Assembly: GCA_028641055.1 (NCBI GenBank)
Contig: CM054063.1
Location: 180,116,756-180,180,755, forward strand
Direction of reading: 5' to 3'
DNA: 64,000 nt
Source: Alopecurus myosuroides
Taxonomy: Eukaryota > Streptophyta > Magnoliopsida > Poales > Poaceae
The notes below the pieces were generated by a model. The model saw only the letters and a list, made by a program, of their open reading frames with translations. It was not told the DNA's origin and did no database searches. The translations under genes were made by a program, and so were the position numbers. This document shows, piece by piece, positions 42,901 to 53,912 of this stretch (within the stretch, counting starts at the first letter, position 1; the number at the start of each line of letters is the position of its first letter).

Positions 42901-43566
42901 CGCGATTCCTTGCTCGAGGAGGGGTAGGAGGAAGCGGCGGTCCTTCCTGTGGGGTCGGAACGGCGGGGGAAGCGACGTAGCGGCGGCGACGACAGATCTT
43001 GGCCGAACTAGGGTTTCGGTCAGGAGGGAGATACAGAGAAGGAGAGGAGGGCGACCTGGGGGGGGTTCTACGAGCTCGGCTCGTTCGAGACGTCTCCTGG
43101 GGTCCTCATCCCCTCGCAACAGGGAGCAGGAGGTGGCATCAACGGCCTCGGCGGATCGGCCACGCAGGTGGTCCTTCTGGCCAAAGGAAGAAGAAGGAAA
43201 AGAAAAGGGGACTTTTCGGTAACCCCCCTGTAATTTTGGGAAATTGCAAAAGAGTCCTTTTCTCTTTAAAAACAAAACATAAACCACTGTTTTGAGGGCT
43301 TTTTTGGAAACAGAAAAATTGCCAAAAATAGGTTTTGGAAACCTTATGAAATTTCCAACCTCACCATGTATTGCTTTGGTGAAATTGAAATACTTTTCAG
43401 AACAAAATTTTGGAACCCCTTTTAAGTACTATTTGCTGGAATTTTCTCAAACCATTTGAATTCACAAACCAAATTGTTTAAAACATGGTTTAAATTTTTG
43501 ATTCATGCCTGTATGAGATGCCAACAACACCACAACCCTAATTTAACAGAAATTGGGGATGTTACA
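39974..43566 (-). repeat. 3' LTR (3593 bp) of the large element
   Basis: Starts TGTCACGACCCCGG on plus and ends GGGGATGTTACA. It contains an AT-rich TATA-like region (about 42190-42470), a cluster of TGACGTCA sites (42489-42534) and a GC-rich segment (42540-43200). Frames within the GC-rich part are not genes: they recur identically in the partner LTR and have no domain. Confidence 0.92.
42489..42534 (-). promoter_or_regulatory. Cluster of TGACGTCA (bZIP/CRE-type) sites in the LTR
   Basis: Three perfect palindromes TGACGTCA lie at 42489-42496, 42505-42512 and 42527-42534, with a degenerate TGACATCG between them. By established knowledge TGACGTCA is the core bound by plant TGA-type bZIP factors. 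On the element strand the cluster precedes an AT-rich, TATA-like tract, consistent with a promoter-proximal enhancer. Confidence 0.65.
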
Positions 43567-43580
43567 AATCTACCCCCCTT
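43567..43580 (-). other. Polypurine tract of the large element
   Basis: On the element strand it reads AAGGGGGGTAGATT, directly before the LTR start TGTAACATCCCC. Confidence 0.8.
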
Positions 43581-46500
43581 ACAAGAATCTCGTCCCGAGA
43601 TTCCTGAAGGAGAAGAAAGAAGGAACACCGGTTTGAATGATCTTCTTGAACCTTACGGTTCTCTTCTCGAAGAGGTTGATCCGTAGCATCTTGAAGTATT
43701 GAACGGATACACCTAGGTAAGAGGGAAAACTCTTAGGAACTGATCTTCACGAAGATCGAGTATCTCATGGTTAACTCAGGACAAGAATGTTCGTAACGAA
43801 CGGTTGAGTTAACAGGCATGAAACACATCAAGATAACGGAGGGAACAGGAGAAGGTTTCAAGTTTGCGGACGAATGTTCTTGAAAGGATTTAGAATATGA
43901 GCTTTGCACAAGACTTTAAATCCTTTTGAAAAAGAAAGGTTGGACAACTTTTGAAACCGAGGTTTTCTTCAAACAGATAACCAAGATGGAAAGGATTGTC
44001 TTGGATACCACAATGTAATATCCGTAGACGAGGGAAAACACGAGAGAACACTGTAATCGTGCATCGGCGAGAATTTGATACAGGATCATGCTCACTCTTA
44101 GGAGTGGACATGAAAGATAACGGAACTTGCATTCCGTCAAAGTTGGTAGAGATCTTTGTCAAAGATCGGAATGTTACTTCATGATGGAAGATGATAAACA
44201 CAGGATGTTGGAACACCGTAGTGGAGGAGGAACTCTTGGTCACACCATAAGAATGAATAAACAACGAGGGTTGAAACACCAGAAGGAATAGGGAATCTCT
44301 TTCCTATTGTGGTTTGGACGTAGCAATACATCTACCACATGGTTAAGATCCCATGGCTGAAGTGACTGACAAATTCACACAATGTGTGAGATGAACAGAA
44401 CTTCAAGTACCAACAACTTGAAAAAGGAAACTGATCAAAGGCGGTTACAAAACACCACGGGATGGTCTCATGATGAACTTGTTTCCACTGAAACAAAGTT
44501 TTTGGAGGTTCAACGGAAAGATCAACTTCCAAGTTACCCTTGATGTTTTAGGTACCAAGATCAGGCTTACGGTAAGCCGTGAGCAGATCTTAAAGTGAAA
44601 GTAGAACTCCGGTTTGGAAGAACGGGGAGGAAACTTGTTGGAATAAGCCGGACAAGAATTCTCACGGGGAGTGGCTGTTCTTACAGATACAAAGGGATGT
44701 GTCATAAGGCCTTCCGGCTAATTGTGTCAACCACCACATCAACCATGCCAGATTCTGAAAAGACCTAATTCAATACCCTTGAGGAAAACACCAACCATCG
44801 TTGCTGCTTGAGATTCAACTCTGGTTAGTGGATTGATAACTCAGACTCGATATGTTTGAGCGAAGAGATTGCACAGGTTACCAACGAGATACATTTACTA
44901 GATTCTCAAGATATGGACTACGATGCCACGCTCAAGAAGATGAGCAGGATTGCAGAACTCATGTATTAGCAACTTGCAAAAGAAGGTTGCACCTACATGA
45001 CTTACTTGCAATGAAACACATCGGAGTCATTGTTGGGAAGATTATTACGAAGATAACGAAGTTTTTGGACTTCTTCTCTTCACGGATAAACAGTCAGAGC
45101 TTAGTGTGGATGGAAATTTCTTCAGGTAATTGGAGGTAACAACCCACCATCTCAAGAATAGTCCACACGTGCATGACCGACTGGGATTATTCCCGAGGGA
45201 GAGAAGAAAACTTTACTCGGATCCATGGCGACAAATTTCACCATAAGCACATGAACCGGGGTAAGTTACTTCGAACATCCAGAACACAAACTTCGTAATA
45301 ACACAAAGATGGTTCTCGAAAGTTTCCAACATTGTTACCAATTGTTCAACATGAGCCTCTCGCAACTTGGAGAAAATAGGAATGTCATCGATGGGCTCGA
45401 AAACACACTTATCAAAACACTCCAAGAAGAGGGGTTTCATATGATGTATGAACAAGGCAGAATATTGGTCAGACCAAAGGACATGAGGTGTACTCGGGCC
45501 AAACACCATGAGTGAAAACACCATCAGGATAGTCCTTGAATCTGGACTTGATCTGACGATAGCCCAAATCAAATCAAGGTAGAATGATAGCATGTCCGCC
45601 GAGGAGATACTATCCTTCTTCAACATAGAAGAAACTAAACATCCCTTAATGGAGGATCAAGTTAGGCAGAGCTTTTGCCTTTCAACTCTCCAAGTTGTTG
45701 TTTAAGCTCAACCTACTAGTCCAGGGTGTCCAGCGAAGTTCCTTGGAGAAAGGAGTAGTTCAAAGTACCCCTTGTTTAGACATCACGGTCAGGTAAAACC
45801 TGGTGATACTTCTAGAAAGACAACCAGAATATCACAACCTACCGGTATGTCTTGGAAATCGAAAGGAGGCATGCTTTTCAAAGCAACCGATATGGCCTGG
45901 AGAGCTTTGGCATGAACCTAACTCTCTGACCAGAAGTGTGCACCGGAGTGAACGGATTTGGTAACACGACCAACTTCAAAAAGAGGCTGGGTGACCAGTA
46001 GTGCTAAGAAGGATACAGATGTTTCTTAGGTTTCCAAAGCAATAGGAATTGCTAGGAATAGCAGATACACATGTCGATGAACAAACCCATCATTCTCAAG
46101 CATTCAAGCTTGGAGGAAGGGGAAGTGAAGATGTGTAAGAGCATCACTTCATCAATAAGGCCATGAAACTCAACATAGCCTATTGATACAAAAGAGGGTG
46201 ATACTCGAAGGTGGAACAGAGCAGAAGCTAATGAAACTTCTCTAATCTGCGAACTACAAAATTTTGACCTGGTTCTAGAGATGAACGAGGTACTGGAGTT
46301 TGTTTCTCCTGACATTTCAAGGTGGAACGTTATGACGGGAAACAAGAGCAAATGCATTGGAAGAATCCAACACCATATGTAACTTGGTTTCCAAACAACG
46401 GACGAAATTCGGAAAGGAACTAAAGAGTAGGAACGTGCTCTGGAAAGTCCTGAGATCACGTTGGATGCACAGGGTAATACTCATATGTAGAACCCATGCC

Positions 46501-47318
46501 AAAAGGTTGGTATAGCTGAACCAAGAACAAAGATATGGGAATCATAGAGAACACTCTTGTTATGATTCCTTTTGATTCCAAAGGAAAGCCTACGGCTATG
46601 AGAGTTGGAATTGCTTAGCCACCCTGAGGTGGAACAGATTCCTCGGGATCCAAAGAATAAGAACTTGGGTTAAAGGTCAGCATCCTGTGCTGGTAGCATA
46701 CACATCACATGATTAAGGAACCATATGATTCGACATACTTCGATCCAGCACATTCCGGGACCTTCGGTTCAAGTCCAAGGTTAGAAACTAGGGGAAAGGA
46801 GTAACTACTATCTTAGTGCCTTAAAGGACACTATGAGTAGCAATTGCGAGGTAGCTTTCAAAAGAAAAACATAGCTCCGGAAGAATTTTGAGCAGAGGAT
46901 AACGGATACATTCGAGATGAAAAGGACATCTCGAGGTTTAGGATTTAGAGTTTTGAAACATGTAGGAATGTGGAATCCACACAACTCTGAGATATTAGGA
47001 TGGAAAGGAAATCTCCCATTTGAAACGAGAGATAATGGAATACGGAACACACACGACTCTAGAAACTATAACACTAGGTCAACTTGGGTAAAAACGTCCT
47101 TGCCAGAGGAGGCACCTGAGTTTTGAATGACTAGAAGAGATAGCAAAACCTTTTTCAAATCAAAACAGGTAAGATGACTCAGAGTTAGAGCGATACCAGA
47201 TAAGGAGCAAAAAGAATCCTAAGAAGGTTTTTCACAATCCATTTGAGTTTTCAAATAGTTTTCATAAACACTAGACTCAACATCGACCAAGCAGTAAGGT
47301 TTTCCTACAGGCAGTCCT
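43581..47318 (-). pseudogene. Decayed Gypsy pol interior with a recognisable RT segment
   Basis: The interior has only short open frames. The best (45626-45213, minus strand, 137 codons) aligns by eye with Ty3/Gypsy reverse transcriptase. Its start resembles the usual KKDGS.R. region, and the catalytic block reads EPIDDIPIFSK where active elements have FIDDILIYSK. It is followed by REAHVEQL, FVFWMFEV and TYPGSC, corresponding to the conserved EEH, CEFW and FLGH positions. Many substitutions and stops flank it. The order and spacing fit a Gypsy polyprotein reduced to noncoding sequence. Other frames (46459-46052, 44279-43890) might be gag and integrase relics, but I cannot support that. Confidence 0.65.
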
Positions 47319-47330
47319 GCTCTGATACCA
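47319..47330 (-). other. Primer-binding site of the large element (initiator tRNA-Met)
   Basis: The element strand reads TGGTATCAGAGC, a perfect match to the initiator tRNA-Met site, five bases inside the 5' LTR edge at 47336. Confidence 0.9.
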
Positions 47331-47335
47331 AGACT

Positions 47336-50300
47336 TGTCACGACCCCGGACCCAGAGATATACATACTGTTATGTGCTCCTAGCCATGGACTCACAAGGG
47401 CTTCAGGGTTACCAGCCCCGGCCGCAACAAACAACGGCAGGCAGACTGGATTCATCGGCACGTAGTCCGGATCCCCAGTCTACTACTCCTTGTATCCATG
47501 CTAGTCATAACCAACTATGCATATCAAAGCGTCCACGAATCGAAAGAAACTGAAGGAAACGGGACCAAAGCTATACAGAGATGCTATGTGTCCAGAAAGT
47601 GCAAGAACAATCGAGGGTTACTGGGGTTACCTCGCCCCAGGCCGATCACATCGACAGGCGGGCTCGGACATGGATCATCGGCTCCACAACCCCTCGACTG
47701 CGACAACTATGGAGGCATAGCCAAAACTGTATAACAATGAGCTCGAAACCAACAACCGATCAAAGCAGTACTCTAAACATGAAAGCTGTATTTAAACAGG
47801 TGTTACTAGAGTATAGCTTACAACCAGAGGTCACACGACCCAACATTACATCAGACAACGGAAGGCAAATTATGTTGCTAGTCAACAAGAACCAAAAAGG
47901 CCTAAGAGGCCGCAACATAAGGCGACGTCCCAGCCCATAGATTCCAGGCTGCTACCTGGGAACCCCAAACTACTCGTCGATGTCCACGTTGAATCACCAC
48001 CGATGGAGTTCTTCTCCTGAACCAAAATTAAGCAAACCTGAGTACGGGAGGTACTCAACAAGACTTAGTTAACCTATTATATATCTGCTATCTTTAGAAA
48101 GGGTTATGAAGGTTGTTTTGCGTAAAGCCAACTTTGTTTTCCAAATTGAGGAAGAATAGCACGTCTCTTAGAATGTTTTCAAAACAGATGAGAAAGCTAC
48201 TCAACTACTGAGATCAGCATCTTCTTGTAATCCACCAAGTCTTTCTCATTCCCACACTACCTCATGCTACAAGGATCACCCCTCTCGGCATCTCCGAGGA
48301 GGCACCCTTCAATCATTGTTGACAAGTTTTAGTCATTCTGTTGAAGTTATCTATGATCACAGAATCCGTTGCCAAGTCGTCCGTAACCGTGGACACGGCT
48401 TCTCGAGGAGATTTATCCCTGCAGGGGGTACACTTTACCCACACGTACCATCCGACTCTTAACGCCACATGTACGCTCGTCCATGGAGCGCGGCAGAGGG
48501 TGGCTGGCCACGACCTTTACCTTGCTCGACCCTATCCATGAGTCAACCCAAACAGGGCCACCCCGTCAACAGGGAGTTGGCCACCTCCTGACGGCACCTG
48601 TTCTGTGAGTCGGGAACAAGATCCGAGTACGTCCATCACTTGTCCCGGTCACGCCCTAAGTTTTCTCCAAATCGTTTTCTGAATCACACGCAGATGGAAA
48701 GATCAAACTACGTGACTCATGGACGTGGCCAAACAAATTAGTTGGTCGAGCGCGGTCTGTTAGGCCCCGCGTGTGGTTGCACGCTCAGTCTTGGCTTCGA
48801 AGGCGAGAACTCGCTCCTAGGGGCATGAACAGGACAAAACGCCACAACCCATTGTGGCCTCACATCCATGCCGTTATTTAGTCAAGTTATCAAAGATAAA
48901 GCAATTCACAACAACCTGACAAAGTAGATTCACGTATTGACCAGATTCATCAACCGGATGGCTCAGATCACAACTAGGCATGGATAAGCAAGACGCACAA
49001 GGTTTAGCGGAGCGCGCACAAACAAACCTATAGCTGCTAGGAGCAGTGGATCGGGATATCTAGGTTATGCAGCATATAGGAGAACTCTATCTACTGACAT
49101 CAAATAATTTGGAACCGAATGCAAAGTACGAGATTCAAATCACTTTGAAACCATATATGAGCAGATAAGAGGTTATGCTTGCCTTGGTTATAAGAAAACC
49201 AGATAAAGATCTTCTGGAATAAGTGCTTGACTTGTCGGTTAAGATCAAGTATTCACCATTGGATTGCTCGCCTTCTCTTCGGAGTCACGTTCTACCGAGG
49301 GAGAAACAACACCGAAAAGAGAAATAACAATCAACACATGGCATCGATGCAATGCACAACATGTATGCATGAGCAAATTAATGCACTGAAATAAAGCCCT
49401 AAGCATGATCGTTGGGTTGCTAGGGTTCATATGTCAGTTAGGCATTTTTACTGAATTTATCCCGAAATAGACCCCGAGGGGGTTTCGGGCGATTCTGAAA
49501 GTGAGTACCATTTTAGTTGCTCAAATGGGTTTGAAAACATCATAACTAGGTTGGATTTGTCATTTTGAGCATTTTGACATATAACTTTTAATTTTCTAAT
49601 TTTTGTGAATAAAAACTTATTTTTCTATTTTTAAATGATTAAATAACATTAAACAAAGGCCAAAATTCAACTTTGTCAAACATATATGAAAATGACATAT
49701 TTGGGTAGATTACATTTTTCTGATCATTTCTATATTTTTATTATATTTTTCTGAATTATATTTTGGGAGATATTGATTTTACAATTTTAAATCATTTTCT
49801 GTAATTATAAAACATTTTCTGGAAAAGAAAAACCAATTAATGCATCACGCTGACGTCAGCGCCCCGTGACGTCACAATGACATCGCGGTGACGTCAACCC
49901 GTGGGAGCTGTGGCTCTGCCATGGATCAAATCCGTCAATCTGGTGCGTAAGGTGCCAATTCATTGGTACCACCAGCTGCAGCTCGCCGAGTGGGTCCTGT
50001 AGGTGGTGACCGTTCGCCGGAAGGCCACCGGAGTTGGACGGAGGCGACCATACCGCGGCGGCGGGGCACAGACGACGGCGGGAACAAACTACAATGCACG
50101 GGAGGAAGATCAGAGGTGACAGGGATGCTCACGGGGACGCCACGAACGCGTTGGCGGTGTCGGTGAGGCGAAACGAGGGAAGACGGCGGCGGAATCGGCC
50201 CGGCGAGCTCTGCCGGAGGCGGAGAAGACGCTGATGGCGGCGGAGATTACGGCACTCCCGGCGCGATTCCTTGCTCGAGGAGGGTTAGGAGGACGCGGCG

Positions 50301-50925
50301 GTCCTTCCTGTGGGGTCGGAACGGCGGGGGAAGCGACGTAGCGGCGGCGACGACAGATCGTGGTCGAACTAGGGTTTCGGTCAGGAGGGAGATACAGAGA
50401 AGGAGAGGAGGGCGACCTGGGGGGGTTCTGCGAGCTCGGCTCGTTCGAGACGTCTCCTGGGGTCCTCATCCCCTCGCAACAGGGAGCAGGAGGTGGCATC
50501 AACGGCCTCGGCGGATCGGCCACGCAGGTGGTCCTTCTGGCCAAAGGAAGAAGAAGGAAAAGAAAAGGGGACTTTTCGGTAACCCCCTGTAATTTTGGGA
50601 AATTGCAAAAGAGTCCTTTTCTCTTTAAAAACAAAACATAAACCACTGTTTTGAGGGCTTTTTTGGAAACAGAAAAATTGCCAAAAATAGGTTTTGGAAA
50701 CCTTATGAAATTTCCAACCTCACCATGTATTGCTTTGGTGAAATTGAAATACTTTTCAGAACAAAATTTTGGAACCCCTTTTAAGTACTATTTGCTGGAA
50801 TTTTCTCAAACCATTTGAATTCACAAACCAAATTGTTTAAAACATGGTTTAAATTTTTGATTCATGCATGTATGAGATGCTAACAACACCACAACCCTAA
50901 TTTAGCAGAAATTGGGGATGTTACA
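47336..50925 (-). repeat. 5' LTR (3590 bp) of the large element
   Basis: Partner of 39974-43566 with about 1 percent differences, many of them C/T or G/A transitions, and a few one-base indels in G or C runs. The TGACGTCA cluster is conserved at 49851-49858, 49867-49874 and 49889-49896. It is followed by TTCCT. Confidence 0.92.
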
Positions 50926-51392
50926 TTCCTCGACTGGATCGGCCATGTAGACTTGAGACAGATATGGCTCGTGAGTCTTTGGCGTGGGCCAGTGGTTCTC
51001 GCCGAGTTCGGCGGGCTCTTCAGTCACGATGGCGTGGAAGTTAAGCCTGTTGTGGCGAACGGAGCCGTCGCTAGACTCCGAGTCGCGATCGGCATCGCTG
51101 AGCGACGATTCCTGGGTCGCCGTGCTCGAGACGGACTCAGTGTCTGATCCATCGAGTGTGGTTGGGTCGGGGAAGTGTAGGATTCCCTCATTGCTGGCGC
51201 AGAAGTGGAGGTTGTCAAACGTCATGTTGACGCCCTCTTGGAGACCGCTGAACGTCGGGCGAGATTCCGGCGAGTGGGGCGTGTAGGCAAACGACCCAAA
51301 GCAGATTGGCTCTGAAGGAGCCGAAGATTCCGGGCTCTAGTTGAAGCTCGGTGTAGATGAGGCCGGCGATGTCGTGGATCCAGCACCTGTCG

Positions 51393-51410
51393 TTCCCACA
51401 GACGGCGCCA
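51393..51410 (-). other. Primer-binding site of the split Gypsy element
   Basis: The minus strand reads TGGCGCCGTCTGTGGGAA, a primer-site form seen in several plant Gypsy groups. It lies between the gag start at 51225 and the LTR edge near 51419. Confidence 0.75.
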
Positions 51411-51863
51411 ATTTTCGATGACTCATGTCGACAAATACCTCGGGTGAGCCGGTAGTGTTTCGAGTAGAGGAACGATACAGGCGCTGGCGGATACAGCGGA
51501 TAACAAGGGGCACAATTTACCCAGGTTTGGGGCCCTCGTAGAGGTAATATCCTTACTCCTGCTTGTTTGTCTTTTTATTATGGTGATTTCTTACAATGGT
51601 GGGTGCGCAGGTCGAGAGATTGGATCTCGAGTCGCGGCTACAATGGTGAAAACCGAGATTGGATGCCCCCCCGGGTGGCTCTCCCCGCCATTAAATAGGT
51701 GTCTGGGTCTCAAGCCGTACCCGGGAGGGGGTTACAAACCCTAGTTCTAGTCGGTTGGAACCTTCCATCTTGACCCGCAAGCTTGCAGGTGGGCCGCTGC
51801 TGGACCTTCTGGAACCACAGGGTGGCCCTTTGTATTGGGCTTTAGTGCTGGGTCTTAGACCGG

Positions 51864-53567
51864 TGATGCATGTAAAATGCATAGATGAATTTTGCATATT
51901 TTCACATGGTTTTCTATTACATATTGCATCATATAAGGGTATAATTCAATGTTTTATAGTATTTTGGGGTTAAATTACAAAGTCCCCCAACTTTTATGGA
52001 ATTAACCCTGCCTGTCAGAAACCCCGTTTTCTATATTTTTGACATTTCAGGGGGCAAACTTCCGCGAAATCACCTGAGAATCTGCGGGGGTCATTTTCAT
52101 GGAAGGAGAAGACTTGCGGGCGAAGGATCCACGAGAATTGGGCAAGGAGGCCCAAAAGAGGACCCTCCATGCGGCCAGATTCTTTGGCCGCGTGAGAGGC
52201 CCCCTTTTGGCCACTGTGGCCCCAATTCCTTCCATCTTCGACTTACCGACTCCGTATTGACCTAAAACCGACTATAAAAAGGGTCCCCCGTACCCTTACG
52301 GAGAGGAGCGCCGCCGAAACACCGAAACAGAGACTAGAAGTTCCAGATTGGAGGGGGAAAACTCCGGCGGGGCGCCGCCGGTGTGATCTCATACCCCTCC
52401 AACGTCATCACCATCGACATCTCCATGAAGAGGGAGTAGTCCACCCCAGGGCTATGGGTTTGTGGAAGTAGCACTTGTATCTCTCTCTCTCTATGTGCTT
52501 CACTAATTAGATCCGTATGAGCTGCCTCACATGATTACGGGCACCGTTGTAATTCCTATGTGGTGGATCTTTTCTATGAGTTATTGAATCTGAGATTGCA
52601 ATTGTTACTCTTGAGTTATTTGAGTAGATGTATCTTATGTACCCCGTTCTTATTTGCTAGCTTTGATCAATCTAGTTCTTGAGAGCGTGTGTGGGGTGAT
52701 GGGTGCATTAGTTGGAGTAACGGGGGGTGGCTAGTGCTGTGAAAGTGACAGAAGTTCAGCGATCCACTTAGGTTTTGTTAAACCTTTCTTAGTTACCTCA
52801 CTAGGGATAAAAAGGAGTACCTTGTTACCGGGGATTTGAAGTGGCACGAATCAATCTCCATGACTAGATCTAGCAAGTTCTTACTTCAACTTCATGTCAC
52901 ATTGCTTAAAGCTATACTCTGGTTTTTCCTTAATTATCGAGGTGTTATGATTTATTTCGCATCTTGGTGGAGTATAAGAGGGATCAATATGACCGTAGAG
53001 ATCTCTATGCTAGGACGTGATGCCCATATGAAAGTACTCAATGTTAAACATGTTATTGTAATCTCACATGTAATTCTTTATGTCCACCGTCTAGCACTTT
53101 ATTTGAGAGAATGCAAGTGTGAAACCATGAACCCCGATCCTATTTTAATTATAAGAAAACACTCTAGTTACTTTGCTGCAATTTACTTTACTTGCGCTTT
53201 ACTTTACTTGCATCTCCAATTCGAATTTACATTATCTCCATCACCACTTGCATCACAAAATACAAAAACAATCCATTGCATATTTATTTTCTCATTTGCA
53301 TTTAGTAGTAGATTTAATTATTGCACATTTACTTTCAGTTTTGCATTGCAATTTAGAAGTCTCACACCTTGTGCTTGACAACCACTTGGTGAGGTTGGGG
53401 GCACAAAATTCTCTACTTGTTTGCAGGATCCTGGAGGAAGTTTGGAAGACAACTGCTAAAATACTGACTCCCCAAGAGTTCGATATAAACCCTCGAGTCA
53501 CCCTCGTGGGGAAGAAGGCTTGCCACTAGCTACACACTCTGCACTTGGAGTCTCAACCTAGCCATCA
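51864..53567 (+). repeat. 5' LTR of the gag-protease-only element
   Basis: A 1704-bp LTR. A TATA box, ACTATAAAAAGGG, is at 52271-52283, about 400 bp into the LTR, and probably starts the genomic transcript. Open frames inside it (52836-53378, 53173-53529) recur in the partner LTR and show no domain, so they are not called as genes. Confidence 0.92.
52271..52283 (+). promoter_or_regulatory. TATA box of the LTR promoter
   Basis: ACTATAAAAAGGG is conserved in the partner LTR as ACTATAAAAGGG (58683-58694). Its location inside an LTR upstream of the primer site fits a core promoter for RNA polymerase II. Confidence 0.7.
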
Positions 53568-53577
53568 AGCGTTTTTC

Positions 53578-53595
53578 TGGCGCCGTTGCCGGGGA
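53578..53595 (+). other. Primer-binding site (tRNA-Asp, perfect)
   Basis: TGGCGCCGTTGCCGGGGA matches the 3' end of plant tRNA-Asp over 18 bases, 10 bp after the LTR end at 53567. Confidence 0.92.
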
Positions 53596-53912
53596 GCCAT
53601 AGGTGAAGGAGTTGTCCAATGGAGCTCACAAGAAGTCTTCATCACCAACAAGGTGTGCAAACACCTAAGCTTGGGGAGGTTGCACCTACGTGAGTACCGT
53701 CCTTTCTATCTCCACCTTCTTTCAAGTAGATTGTTTTGTTTCTTGTCTTGTTTTTGTTTTTGTTCTTGTTTTTGTTTTGTCTTGCATATTTTATTTTAGT
53801 TTGCATTTTAGTTTTGCATTTAGTTATCTAGATTATTTAGTATTTCGAATTTGCTTAGTTACTTTACTTTTGTTTGCATAAAAAAATTAAAAACTACATA
53901 AAAACTGTTAAA

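Larger units (their letters stand above)
39974..50925 (-). mobile_element. 10.95-kb LTR retrotransposon with 3.6-kb LTRs and decayed interior
   Basis: A complete insertion with target duplication TTCCT (39969-39973 and 50926-50930). The LTRs are 39974-43566 and 47336-50925, running TGTAACATCCCC...GGGGTCGTGACA on the element strand. The initiator tRNA-Met primer site adjoins the right LTR and the polypurine tract adjoins the left one. The 3769-bp interior has no intact gene; only a diverged Gypsy reverse transcriptase can be made out. The LTRs differ at roughly 40 positions by eye (about 1 percent), so the insertion is young although its pol is ruined. Long LTRs with a noncoding interior of this size resemble the LARD class of Triticeae elements. 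It must have been mobilised by another element's proteins. Confidence 0.93.
39500..51225 (-). pseudogene. Gypsy gag split by a large nested LTR element
   Basis: A minus-strand gag begins at 51225 (MTFDNLHFCASNEGILHF) and runs to 50931, ending YMADPVEE. It resumes at 39968 after removal of the insertion at 39974-50925 and its duplicate TTCCT. The frame is continuous across the junction (ADPVEE joins PAKTEASLTARHR and continues to KTAVQNHHPLAPGAT). Downstream stops appear near 39825. The gag is acidic and serine-rich at its N-terminus, as in wheat-type Gypsy elements with the TGGCGCCGTCTGTGGGAA primer site found at 51393-51410. Pol is not identified to the left. Confidence 0.8.

Noticed and set aside
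42672..43287. Arg/Gly-rich frames in the GC-rich part of the 3.6-kb LTR
   Set aside because: The same frames recur in the partner LTR with indels that shift them, so they are not conserved as proteins.
52836..53529. 180- and 118-codon frames inside an LTR
   Set aside because: They lie wholly in a 1.7-kb LTR, are repeated in altered frame at 59281-59950, and have no domain.
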